This document shows, in pieces, positions 6,949 through 13,647 of a stretch of DNA of 13,789 nt; within the stretch, counting starts at the first letter, position 1; every line of letters starts with the position of its first letter. The position numbers and the translations under genes are program-made. The notes below the pieces were generated by a model. The model did no database searches. It worked only from the letters and a program-made list of their open reading frames with translations, and was not told the DNA's origin. Location of the stretch: the NCBI GenBank assembly GCA_021811025.1, contig JAJZPX010000021.1, positions 1-13,789 on the forward strand, read 5' to 3'. The DNA comes from Actinomycetes bacterium. GTDB lineage: Bacteria; Actinomycetota; Coriobacteriia; Anaerosomatales; JAJZPX01.

Positions 6949-7128
6949 GTCCCAAGAAGTCGGACCGAGCGAGCCTTTAAAGCCAGCGTACCAGTAGCTG
7001 CTCATCCGAAGACCAAGCGAACGGGTATTGTCGCGAGGCAGGCCCAAGTAACGAGGACTCGGGGAGTGTGAAACGGGAAGCTAGCCGGTGAGGTTCTCCG
7101 CAGGCGAGGTTTCTTGGGACACCTTTTT
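6949..7128 (+). ncRNA. Candidate structured RNA or riboswitch-like leader, family unknown
   Basis: A stretch of about 180 nt starts at a predicted promoter start. Its ends form a perfect 10-bp helix: GTCCCAAGAA (6949-6958) with TTCTTGGGAC (7111-7120), followed 3 bases later by five Ts (7124-7128). Inside are TCGGA/TCCGA (6960-6964 with 7005-7009) enclosing GAGC/GCTC (6967-6970 with 7000-7003), a small GCGA/TCGC hairpin (7017-7034), and CGGGGAG with TTCTCCG (7060s with 7090s, including G-U pairs). CCCAAG at 7043-7048 could replace the 5' arm in pairing with CTTGGG (7113-7118), a possible switch just before the T-run. The size suggests 6S RNA, but the branched fold argues against it. I found no match from memory to RNase P, tmRNA, SRP RNA, or cobalamin, M-box, Mn or c-di-AMP riboswitches. 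It may be a separate small RNA or a leader controlling dtxR. Confidence 0.5.
7124..7128 (+). terminator. T-run after the closing helix of the candidate RNA
   Basis: Five Ts follow the right arm of the 6949-7120 helix after ACC. If the helix, or the shorter 7043-7048/7113-7118 alternative, forms during transcription, this could act as an intrinsic terminator. The T-run is short and the helix is long-range, so support is moderate. Confidence 0.35.
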
Positions 7129-7138
7129 GCCCTGAACG

Positions 7139-7163
7139 AGGACGCGGCCGGATGCCGCGTCCT
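7139..7163 (+). other. Perfect 10-bp hairpin upstream of dtxR
   Basis: AGGACGCGGC (7139-7148) pairs without mismatch to GCCGCGTCCT (7154-7163) around the loop CGGAT. It lies 10 bases after the T-run of the candidate RNA and 49 bases before dtxR. The sequence after it (TCGCGTCTCG) has only scattered Ts, so it is not a textbook terminator. It could be a second stop signal, a leader element or a protein-binding dyad. Confidence 0.6.
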
Positions 7164-7212
7164 TCGCGTCTCGAAGGCGTATCATCACAAGCATCCGATC
7201 GAGGACGCCGCA

Positions 7213-7860
7213 ATGCCCAGCGCCACCGTCGAGGAGTACCTCGAGGCCATCTACAAGCTGTCCGAGCGAGGCGAGGTCCGCCCGACGCAACTGGCCGACG
7301 CGCTCGGCGTCTCCGGGCCGACCGTTACCGCGACGCTGCGGCGGCTCGAGGCGGCGGAGCTCGTCGAGCGCCCGGGCGGCGGCGTCGAGCTGACGGAGTC
7401 CGGCCGGACGCAGGCCCTGTCGATCCTGCGGCGACACCGTCTCGCCGAGCGCTTCCTTGCCGATGTCCTGGGATTGCCCTGGGACGTCGTCCATGACGAG
7501 GCGTGCAGCCTGGAGCACGCGCTGTCACCGCGCGTGCAGGAGGCGCTCGAGCGCTACATGGACAACCCCGAGGTGTGCCCGCACGGGCACCCGATCCCGA
7601 ACTCGGAGCTCCACATCGCCGAGCTCGCGGGCACCCCGCTTGCGGACCATGACGCGGGCGAGCGAGTCGAGGTCATCCGTGTCGCCGAGGACGACGAGCG
7701 CCTGCTCGCGTACCTCGCTTCGCACGGGCTGTTCCCCGGCGCGACCGTCGACATCGTCGACGCGGCGCCCTTCGACGGGCCGTTCCTGCTCGAGGTGAAG
7801 GGCGAGACGTTCGCCCTCGGCAGGGACATCGCCGGCAAGGTGATCGTCAAGGCGCCGTAG
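7213..7860 (+). CDS. DtxR/MntR-family metal-dependent transcriptional regulator
   Basis: A 215-residue regulator with three parts: a winged helix (about 1-65), a metal-binding and dimerisation domain (66-140) and a C-terminal SH3-like FeoA-type domain (about 145-215, ending GKVIVKAP). Metal-site residues by alignment from memory are H75 and E79 (HRLAER), H94, C98, E101 and H102 (VHDEACSLEH). C98 is the DtxR/IdeR iron-type ligand, whereas E8 and E11 (VEEYLEAIY) match the Asp8/Glu11 positions of MntR. The metal specificity is therefore unclear. Such proteins bind operators when loaded with Fe(II) or Mn(II). ATG 7213 has GAGG 8 bases upstream. The frame is open back to TTG 7114, but that would run into the candidate RNA. 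A TATCAT at 7180-7185 could be a -10, though its -35 is poor. Confidence 0.92.
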   Translation: MPSATVEEYLEAIYKLSERGEVRPTQLADALGVSGPTVTATLRRLEAAELVERPGGGVELTESGRTQALSILRRHRLAERFLADVLGLPWDVVHDEACSLEHALSPRVQEALERYMDNPEVCPHGHPIPNSELHIAELAGTPLADHDAGERVEVIRVAEDDERLLAYLASHGLFPGATVDIVDAAPFDGPFLLEVKGETFALGRDIAGKVIVKAP

Positions 7861-7953
7861 GGCGACTTCGGTCCCGCTCGTTCCCCATCACTCTGTTCGG
7901 CACGACCCGCCTCCCCGCCTGCGATACCCGCGACCGGATGTCGGAGCGATGGG

Positions 7954-7974
7954 TATGATGCGAACAAGTGTTCG
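7954..7974 (+). promoter_or_regulatory. SOS (LexA) box abutting a -10 element
   Basis: CGAACAAGTGTTCG (7961-7974) is a perfect palindrome of the Gram-positive/actinobacterial LexA box type, CGAAC-N4-GTTCG. One base upstream is TATGAT (7954-7959), a near-consensus -10. The -35 is weak. The predicted start lies within the box, so LexA would block transcription until DNA damage. The next genes are the DUF6504-like gene and the DnaE2-like polymerase. Confidence 0.82.
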
Positions 7975-8032
7975 GTTACTCTGGACACGGCGGTTCGAGC
8001 CGGCTCGCCGCGCTTCCGCTCGATTCGCCGCA

Positions 8033-8049
8033 CGGCCGACCCTCGGCCG
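8033..8049 (+). other. Leader hairpin before the DUF6504-like gene
   Basis: CGGCCGA (8033-8039) pairs with TCGGCCG (8043-8049) around CCC. It ends 9 bases before ATG 8059. An alternative pairing is GCTCGCCG (8003-8010) with CGGCGAGC (8048-8055), which would bury the GGCGAG ribosome-site candidate. The two are mutually exclusive, so the leader could affect translation. This is inference only. Confidence 0.4.
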
Positions 8050-8058
8050 GCGAGCATC

Positions 8059-8493
8059 ATGGAAAGGCGTCTCCCGATGGGCCGCAACGCAGCGATAAAG
8101 CGATACAACGCACGCCCCGAGGGCCAGCCGGTCGACCTGTTCGACTCGGTCCGCGGCCGGCTGCCGGTGGTGCTCGAGCTGCTGAAGTCGCCGTGGATCG
8201 TGCGGGGCTCCGAGCTCGTGCGCGACGAGGACGCGCCGGGGGCGAAGCGGACGGCCGAGGAGGTGCCGGTGACGTGGGACGGGACGAGACGCGCGCCGGT
8301 CTCCTTCACCTGGCGGGGGAGGCGCTACCGGATCGACGCCCTCGTCCAGACGTGGGCCGTCGAGCGCCGGTGGTGGGACCGCGAGCGCCGCGTGAGCCGC
8401 CGCTGCTTCCGCGTGCTCGCGCGCGGCGGCATCTACGACCTCGCCTTCGACCGGCTCCGCGCGTGCTGGCTGCTCATCGGGGTCGCGGACTAG
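8059..8493 (+). CDS. DUF6504-like small protein of the dnaE2 locus
   Basis: A 144-residue protein of unknown function. The C-terminal part (about 84-144: FTWRGRRYRIDALVQTW, then RRWWDRER, FRVLARGGIYDLAF and a final WLLIG) resembles the DUF6504 domain, which in Actinobacteria typically lies beside mutasome genes (imuB, dnaE2). The N-terminal 80 residues are basic and less recognisable. It is the first gene after the SOS box and sits 13 bases before dnaE2, so the two are probably made together after DNA damage, and a helper role in translesion synthesis is the natural guess. ATG 8059 has only GGCGAG upstream. ATG 8077 (MGRNAAIKRY) has GGAAAGG 9 bases upstream and may be the true start. There is no signal peptide or membrane segment. 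Confidence 0.72.
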   Translation: MERRLPMGRNAAIKRYNARPEGQPVDLFDSVRGRLPVVLELLKSPWIVRGSELVRDEDAPGAKRTAEEVPVTWDGTRRAPVSFTWRGRRYRIDALVQTWAVERRWWDRERRVSRRCFRVLARGGIYDLAFDRLRACWLLIGVAD

Positions 8494-8506
8494 GCGGGCG
8501 GTCGCC

Positions 8507-11500
8507 GTGGCCGGCTTCGTGCACCTGCACGTGCACTCGCACTTCAGCTTCCAGGACGGGGCGGCCTCGCTCGAAGCGCTCGTCGCTCGTGCCGCGGAGC
8601 TCGGGATGCCCGCGCTCGCGCTCACCGACCACCAGGGGCTGTCGGGCGCTATCCGCTTCTACAAGCGGGCGCTGAGGGCGGGCGTCAAGCCGATCGTGGG
8701 GTGCGAGATCACGGTGGAGGCGGCCGGGACTTCGGGCGAGGAGGCCGACCTCCCGCCCGAGGAGCGCCTCCGCTTCCCCGCGCCGGTCGGGTTCGCGCGC
8801 GCCCGCGGCAACGGGTTCCATCTCGCGCTGCTCGCCAAGGACATCGAGGGGTACCGCAACCTCTGCCGCCTGCTGTCGCGCACCCACGTGCGCTCCGGCG
8901 ACGAGCCCTCGGTGGTGACGCTGCGCGACCTCGAGCGCTATAGCGGCGGCCTCATCGGCCTGTCGGGGTGTACGAACGGCGAGGTGGGGTCGGCGGTCCT
9001 CGCGGGCGTCCCTTGGCGCGCCGAGGCCGCCGCGCGACGTCTCGCACGCTGCTTCGCGCCCGGCGACTTCTACGTCGAGCTCGTGCACACGCTCACGCCG
9101 TACTCGCCGCGCTACGTCGCCGCGCTCGTCTCTCTCGCCGAGAAGCTGCACCTCCCGTACGTCGCCACCAACGACGTCCACTACGTGGAGCAGGCGGACT
9201 TCCGGCTGCACGACGTGCTGGCGTCGGCGGGCGCGCGCATGGAGCTCCCCGGGCCGTACGACCGCCCGAACGCCGAGCTGTACTTCAAGCCCGCCGGCGA
9301 GATGCGGCGGCTGTTCGCGGACGTGCCCGGGGCGTGCGACGCCACGCTGGAGATCGCGGCGCGCTGCGAGCTGGATCTGGGGCTGGGCGAGCTGCACTTC
9401 CCGCACGTCGAGGTCCCGCGCGGCGAGACGCCGTACTCCGTGCTCACGAAGCTTTCCTGGCGCGGCCTGGAGGAGCGCTACCGGCCGATGACGCCGGAGG
9501 CGGTGCAGCGCCTGCAACACGAGCTGTCGGTCATCGACCGCCTCGGCTTCTCCGAGTACTTCCTGGTGGTACGCGACATCGTGGACTTCGCCAAGTCGCA
9601 TGGCATCCGCTGCTCGGGGCGGGGGAGCGCGGGCGACTCGATCGTGACGTACGCCCTCGGCATCACCGACGCCGACCCGATCCGCCACGGCCTGCTGTTC
9701 GAGCGCTTCCTCAACCCGAACCGCCGCCAGATGCCCGACATCGACGTCGACTTCGACTCGGCGCGCCGCGACGAGGTCATCGACTACATCTACCGGCGCT
9801 TCGGGTCCGACCACGTCGCGATGGTGGCGACCGTGGCGACGATGACGTCGCGCAGCGCCGTGCGGACGGTGGCGCGCGCGATGGGGATGCCGATCGAGCA
9901 CGTGAACGCGCTGTCGCGGCACCTGCCATGGGTGGGCGCACGGCGCATCCGCGAGGTGCTCAGCGACTACCCCGAGTGCGCGCACCATCCCCTGCGCGAC
10001 GAGTCGCGGTACGGCATGCTGCTCGACCTCGTCGAGCGGCTCGACGGCTGCCCGATGCATCTCGGCACGCACCTCGGCGGGTTCATCATCACGCGCGAGC
10101 CGATCGATTCCTGGACGCCTCTGCAGTGGGCTGCGAAGGGGGTCGTGGTCTCGCAGTACGACAAGGACGACGTCGAGGCGCTCGGGCTCGTGAAGATGGA
10201 CATCCTCGGCTTAAGGATGCACTCGGCGATCAGCGACGCGGTGAGGCTCGCGCGCGAGCGCGCGGACACCGACGCGGTGCCGGAGCCGTTCGACCTCGTC
10301 CCCGACGACCCGAAGGTGTACGAGACCATCGCTGCCGCCGACACCGTGGGGATGTTCCAGCTCGAGTCGAGCGGGCAGCGCAACCTCACCACGCGCCTGC
10401 GCAGCTCGACGTTCGAGGACGTCATCGCGCAGATCTCCCTGTTCCGCCCCGGCCCGCTCGAGGCCGAGATGATCGCGCCGTTCATCCGCCGCCGGCACGG
10501 GCTCGAGCCGGTGGTGGTGCCGCATCCGTCGATGGGGGAGGTCCTGCGCGACAGCTACGGCGTCATCATCTACCAGGAGCAGGTGCTGCAGGTCGCCAAG
10601 GCCGTCGCCGGTTTCGACCTCGCCGAGGCGGACTCCCTGCGCCGCGCGATGACGAAGGACCGCTCGCGCGAGGAGATGGAGGCGATCCACGCGCATTTCG
10701 TGGAGCGCGCCGTCGGCCTGGGCGTCGAGCGGGAGGTCGCCGAGGAGGTCTTCCGGCAGCTCGAGGGGTTCGCGGCGTACGGCTTCTGCAAAGCGCACGC
10801 GGCGTGCTTCGCAGTGGTGTCGTACGCCTCGGCGTGGCTGCGCACGTACTTCCTCGCGGAGTTCTCGGCGGCGATCCTCAACCACGAGCCGATGGGCTTC
10901 TACTCGCCCCGCGTCGTCCTCGACGACGCCAGACGCCACGGCGTCCGCGTCCTGCCGCCTCACGTGAACCACTCGAGGGGCGACTTCACCGTCGAGGACG
11001 ACGGCAAGGCGCTGCGCGTGGGGCTCGACTACCTGCTGCACATGCCCGGGAAGCTGCCGCCGCTCATCGCGGACGAGGCGGCGCGGCGCCCGTTCGACGA
11101 CCTCGCGGACTTCCTTCGCCGCACGCGCTGCGACGCCGACGCCGCGGAGAGCCTCATCCGCGTCGGCGCGCTCGACGGCCTCGGCGTGACGGAGCTGGGG
11201 CGGCCGCCCACGCGCGACGAGATGCTGGCGCTGCTGCCGGAGCTGAAGGCGGTGCTCGCGCGCGAGGGCGTGGCGGGCGACAGCACGCTCGTGCTCGCGC
11301 CCGCCCGCACGCGGCCGCGCGAGGACGCTCACGTGTCGGGCTGGAGCGAGCCGCGACGGCTCTCCGAGGAGCTGCAGCGCCTCGGCCTCGCCGTGGCGTG
11401 CCACCCGCTCGACCTCGCGTACGACGACCTCGTGCGACGCGGCGTGACGTTCGCGAAGGACCTCCCGTCGCTCCCCGACGGGAGCTTCGTGCGCGTCGTG

Positions 11501-11872
11501 GGCTTGCGGGAGCGCGCGCAGACGCCGCGCACGCGCTCGGGGAGGCGCACGTGCTTCCTCACGATGGAGGACGCGACGGGGCTGCTCGACGCGACGGTGT
11601 TCGAGGACGTGCTCCGGCACAGCGGCGAAGTGATCGTGAAGCACCGCTGCTATCTGGTGGAGGGCACGCTGCAGAACAACCCCGAGCGCGGGCTCGCCAT
11701 CGTCGCCCGCCGCGTGGAGCCGTACGTCATCCGGGCCTCCGGCAGCGATCGCGTGCGGCTGAGGCGCGCGGTGGGCCAGGCGCCGCTGGGGCCGTTCCGC
11801 GGAGGCGCGGGAGCGGCCGAGGAGGAGAGCTGGGACGAGGCCGAGGATCTCGCCGTGAGCCGCGATCCGTGA
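8507..11872 (+). CDS. dnaE2: DNA polymerase III alpha subunit, DnaE2/ImuC-like (SOS-regulated)
   Basis: A 1121-residue C-family polymerase. The N-terminal PHP domain (1-~260) keeps all nine metal ligands: H8, H10, D17, H42, E67, H105, C155, D223 and H225. The polymerase core has GRGSAGDS (371-378), the catalytic pair D413/D415 in PDIDVDF, and the third aspartate D565 in GLVKMDILGL. A helix-hairpin-helix region (~870-895) and an OB fold (~993-1072) follow. Only about 50 residues come after the OB fold, so the tau-binding C-terminus of replicative DnaE is missing. This, the length, the LexA box and the DUF6504-like partner point to the damage-induced, error-prone DnaE2/ImuC type. The intact PHP site suggests it may still have 3'-5' exonuclease activity. 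GTG 8507 (MAGFVHLHVHS) has only a weak GGCGG upstream. A rare TTA codon encodes Leu569, inside the D565 motif. Confidence 0.88.
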   Translation: MAGFVHLHVHSHFSFQDGAASLEALVARAAELGMPALALTDHQGLSGAIRFYKRALRAGVKPIVGCEITVEAAGTSGEEADLPPEERLRFPAPVGFARARGNGFHLALLAKDIEGYRNLCRLLSRTHVRSGDEPSVVTLRDLERYSGGLIGLSGCTNGEVGSAVLAGVPWRAEAAARRLARCFAPGDFYVELVHTLTPYSPRYVAALVSLAEKLHLPYVATNDVHYVEQADFRLHDVLASAGARMELPGPYDRPNAELYFKPAGEMRRLFADVPGACDATLEIAARCELDLGLGELHFPHVEVPRGETPYSVLTKLSWRGLEERYRPMTPEAVQRLQHELSVIDRLGFSEYFLVVRDIVDFAKSHGIRCSGRGSAGDSIVTYALGITDADPIRHGLLFERFLNPNRRQMPDIDVDFDSARRDEVIDYIYRRFGSDHVAMVATVATMTSRSAVRTVARAMGMPIEHVNALSRHLPWVGARRIREVLSDYPECAHHPLRDESRYGMLLDLVERLDGCPMHLGTHLGGFIITREPIDSWTPLQWAAKGVVVSQYDKDDVEALGLVKMDILGLRMHSAISDAVRLARERADTDAVPEPFDLVPDDPKVYETIAAADTVGMFQLESSGQRNLTTRLRSSTFEDVIAQISLFRPGPLEAEMIAPFIRRRHGLEPVVVPHPSMGEVLRDSYGVIIYQEQVLQVAKAVAGFDLAEADSLRRAMTKDRSREEMEAIHAHFVERAVGLGVEREVAEEVFRQLEGFAAYGFCKAHAACFAVVSYASAWLRTYFLAEFSAAILNHEPMGFYSPRVVLDDARRHGVRVLPPHVNHSRGDFTVEDDGKALRVGLDYLLHMPGKLPPLIADEAARRPFDDLADFLRRTRCDADAAESLIRVGALDGLGVTELGRPPTRDEMLALLPELKAVLAREGVAGDSTLVLAPARTRPREDAHVSGWSEPRRLSEELQRLGLAVACHPLDLAYDDLVRRGVTFAKDLPSLPDGSFVRVVGLRERAQTPRTRSGRRTCFLTMEDATGLLDATVFEDVLRHSGEVIVKHRCYLVEGTLQNNPERGLAIVARRVEPYVIRASGSDRVRLRRAVGQAPLGPFRGGAGAAEEESWDEAEDLAVSRDP

Positions 11873-11888
11873 GACCGGGTGTCACAAA

Positions 11889-11910
11889 GAAGACCTCCGG
11901 CGGTGTCTTC
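11889..11910 (+). other. Short hairpin downstream of dnaE2
   Basis: GAAGAC (11889-11894) pairs with GTCTTC (11905-11910) around a 10-base GC-rich loop. It begins 16 bases after the dnaE2 stop. No T-run follows. It is possibly a weak transcript end between dnaE2 and the sigma-factor operon. The rest of the 116-nt gap shows no convincing promoter to my eye. Confidence 0.35.
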
Positions 11911-11972
11911 GTCTTCGGAAGCAGGCACCGGGCCGGCAACGGCCGACCGGGCGAGCTGGCAGAACGGCGGCC

Positions 11973-11980
11973 GGAAGGAG
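11973..11980 (+). promoter_or_regulatory. Ribosome binding site deciding the sigma-factor TTG start
   Basis: GGAAGGAG lies 8 bases before TTG 11989, the best-placed start for the sigma-factor gene. An intervening ATG at 11984 is only 3 bases from the site and reads M-G-stop. Confidence 0.65.
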
Positions 11981-11988
11981 AAGATGGG

Positions 11989-12507
11989 TTGAGTGCCCGA
12001 GCGACACGGGGGTCGGCGTTGGCGATCGACGCAGCCGGGAACGAGGACTTCGACAGGATCTTCCGCGAGGAGCGCTCTGCGGTGCACCGCCACCTCGTCT
12101 TCCTCACCGGCGACCGCTCGCTCGCCGAGGACCTGACGCAGGAGACGTTCGGCCGCCTGTACTCGAGGCCGCCGGCCGAGGGGCTCCGCAACCCTCGCGC
12201 GTGGCTGCTCACGACCGCGTCGCGCCTCGCGTACAACCACGCCCGCGGAGAGATCCGCCGGCGCGAGCGCGAGACGCGCGTCGGCGAGACAGTGCTCGCC
12301 GACGTCGACGCCGTCCTCGACGTGCGCCGCGCGCTCGACGCGCTCCAGCCCCGCGACCGGATGATGCTGCTGCTCCGCCACTCGGGCTTCAGCTACGCCG
12401 AGATCGCGGAGGCGACCGACCTCGCCCCCGGGTCCGTCGGCACCGTCCTGGCACGCGCCCAGCGCCGCTTCCGCGAGATCTACGAGAGCCGGATGGAGAG
12501 GGAGTGA
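11989..12507 (+). CDS. ECF-type RNA polymerase sigma factor
   Basis: A 172-residue sigma-70 family protein with only regions 2 and 4. Region 2 (about 21-92) includes RSLAEDLTQETFGRLY (core-polymerase contact) and NPRAWLLTTASRLAYNHAR (-10 recognition). Region 4 (about 113-165) has the helix-turn-helix GFSYAEIAEATDLAPGSVGTVLARA for -35 recognition. ECF factors direct transcription of a small stress or envelope regulon when released from their anti-sigma factor. The next gene, 6 bases on, is a zinc-finger membrane anti-sigma protein, so the pair is a typical unit. The start is TTG, supported by GGAAGGAG. A second in-frame TTG at 12019 is possible. I cannot tell the ECF subgroup or inducing signal from sequence alone. 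Confidence 0.9.
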   Translation: MSARATRGSALAIDAAGNEDFDRIFREERSAVHRHLVFLTGDRSLAEDLTQETFGRLYSRPPAEGLRNPRAWLLTTASRLAYNHARGEIRRRERETRVGETVLADVDAVLDVRRALDALQPRDRMMLLLRHSGFSYAEIAEATDLAPGSVGTVLARAQRRFREIYESRMERE

Positions 12508-12513
12508 CCGACG

Positions 12514-13647
12514 ATGTGCTTCGATGAGGGCAACCTGCTCGCGTACCTCGACGGCGAGGTGACTGCCGAGGAACGCGCGGCAATGGACGCGCACCTCGCC
12601 GAATGCCCCGCGTGCGCGCACGCACTCGAGACGCTGGCCGCCGACCGTTCGTTCGCCTCCCGCGAGCTCGACCGCCTGCGGCCTTCGGCCGACGTCGTGC
12701 CGCTCGCGCTCGCGCGTCCCAATCCTGCCCGGCCGTGGGGGAGGGTCGCCGCCGCGGCCGCGGCCGTGCTCGTCCTCGCTTCGTTCACGTTCGGGCCGGT
12801 TCGCTCGGCCGCCGCCGGCCTCCTTCGCATCTTCCGGGTTCAGAAGGTGCAGACGATCTCGCTCAGCCAGGACGACCTGCGGCAGATCGGCAACGCGCTG
12901 CAAGAGGGCTCGGGTCACATCGACATGAAGTCGCTCGGCGAAGCGTGGATGGACGGCGGGCCGCGCGAGCCGAGGAAGGTCACGCTCGCCGAGGCGCGGC
13001 ACGCGCTCGACTTCACCGTGAAGCTCCCTTCCGGCCTCGGCACGCCTCAGCTCACGCTTCAGCCCGGACAGACGGTCAAGTTCAAGCTTCACGTGAAGGC
13101 GGTCAACGAGGCGTTGCGCTACTACGGCAGCGAGAGGACGTTCCCATCGTCCGTTGACGGCAGGGAGTTCGAGGTACGGATACCCCCGATCCTCGTTGCG
13201 AGATACGGCGACGCCGTGGGCAGGAACACCGTCGGGCCCGAGAAGGGCATTCCCTTCGGCGACGGGGTGTTCGTCGGGCAGGCGCGCAGCCCGCAGCTCG
13301 TCGTGCCTGACGGCGTCGATGCCGCCGAGATCCGCGTCGTGCTCACGAACCTGCCGTTCCTCCCCCAGAACGTACGCAACCAGCTCGCGGCCGTGGACGA
13401 CTGGCAGTCGACCCTGCTGGTCCCGAACGTGGGCGGCACCGCGCGCGACCTCACCATCGACGGCGTGCCCGCTGTGGTCATGAGCCCCGACGGCGCGATC
13501 CGCACCGCGCGGGCGAACGTCCCGTCGGCCCCCTTGCCTGAGCGCGTCAGCACGGTAATCTGGAACCAGGACGGCGTGATCCGGGCGATAACGGGATCGA
13601 TCGACGAGACCGAAGCGACGGCGTTGGCGAGAACGTGCATGAGATGA
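12514..13647 (+). CDS. Membrane-anchored anti-sigma factor with zinc-finger (zf-HC2/ZAS) domain
   Basis: A 377-residue partner of the upstream ECF sigma. The N-terminal ZAS domain (1-~50) has H27-x3-C31-x2-C34 (HLAECPAC), with Cys2 as a possible further ligand. A single membrane segment follows (about 77-94, RVAAAAAAVLVLASFTFG), so the N-terminus is cytoplasmic and the rest extracytoplasmic. The outer part begins SAAAGLLRIFRVQKVQTISL, a motif I recall from DUF4367-like anti-sigma proteins. It then runs about 280 residues as a mixed, likely beta-rich sensor region without motifs I can name. It would hold the sigma factor until an envelope signal is felt. GGAGAGGGAG at the end of the sigma gene serves as the ribosome site. 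The stop overlaps the ABC gene start (ATGA at 13644). Confidence 0.87.
   Translation: MCFDEGNLLAYLDGEVTAEERAAMDAHLAECPACAHALETLAADRSFASRELDRLRPSADVVPLALARPNPARPWGRVAAAAAAVLVLASFTFGPVRSAAAGLLRIFRVQKVQTISLSQDDLRQIGNALQEGSGHIDMKSLGEAWMDGGPREPRKVTLAEARHALDFTVKLPSGLGTPQLTLQPGQTVKFKLHVKAVNEALRYYGSERTFPSSVDGREFEVRIPPILVARYGDAVGRNTVGPEKGIPFGDGVFVGQARSPQLVVPDGVDAAEIRVVLTNLPFLPQNVRNQLAAVDDWQSTLLVPNVGGTARDLTIDGVPAVVMSPDGAIRTARANVPSAPLPERVSTVIWNQDGVIRAITGSIDETEATALARTCMR

Noticed and set aside
6829..7071. 80-codon + strand frame in the queD-dtxR gap
   Set aside because: No ribosome site and no recognisable protein pattern. It overlaps the promoter and the structured RNA candidate.
7060..7110. GGGAA..GCCGGTG..TCCGC pattern recalling a cobalamin riboswitch core
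   Set aside because: The order is only partly right, the paired CCGG and the GCCACTG B12 box are missing, and the rest of the fold does not match.
6949..7128. Assigning the candidate RNA firmly as 6S RNA
   Set aside because: The size fits, but the 5' half folds on itself (6960-7009) rather than forming the long rod with a central bubble, so I leave the family open.
6792..7212. RNase P RNA, sometimes found near RNase HI genes in Actinobacteria
   Set aside because: The conserved GAGGAAAGTCC start and the ACAGAA element are absent on either strand as far as I can see.
7968..8675. GTG-started frame running from the SOS box through the DUF6504-like gene
   Set aside because: It is out of frame with the recognisable DUF6504 and DnaE proteins and has shadow composition.
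10211..11644. Long - strand frame within dnaE2
   Set aside because: Antisense shadow of the polymerase. No start signal and no recognisable domain.
8968..11988. Very long + strand frame running through dnaE2 upstream of the sigma factor
   Set aside because: It overlaps the polymerase in another frame and is Arg-rich without motifs. Only its last 172 codons, after the ribosome site at 11973-11980, form a real protein.
11650..13092. 480-codon - strand frame across the sigma and anti-sigma genes
   Set aside because: It lies opposite two well-supported genes, and its composition is that of a GC-rich shadow frame.
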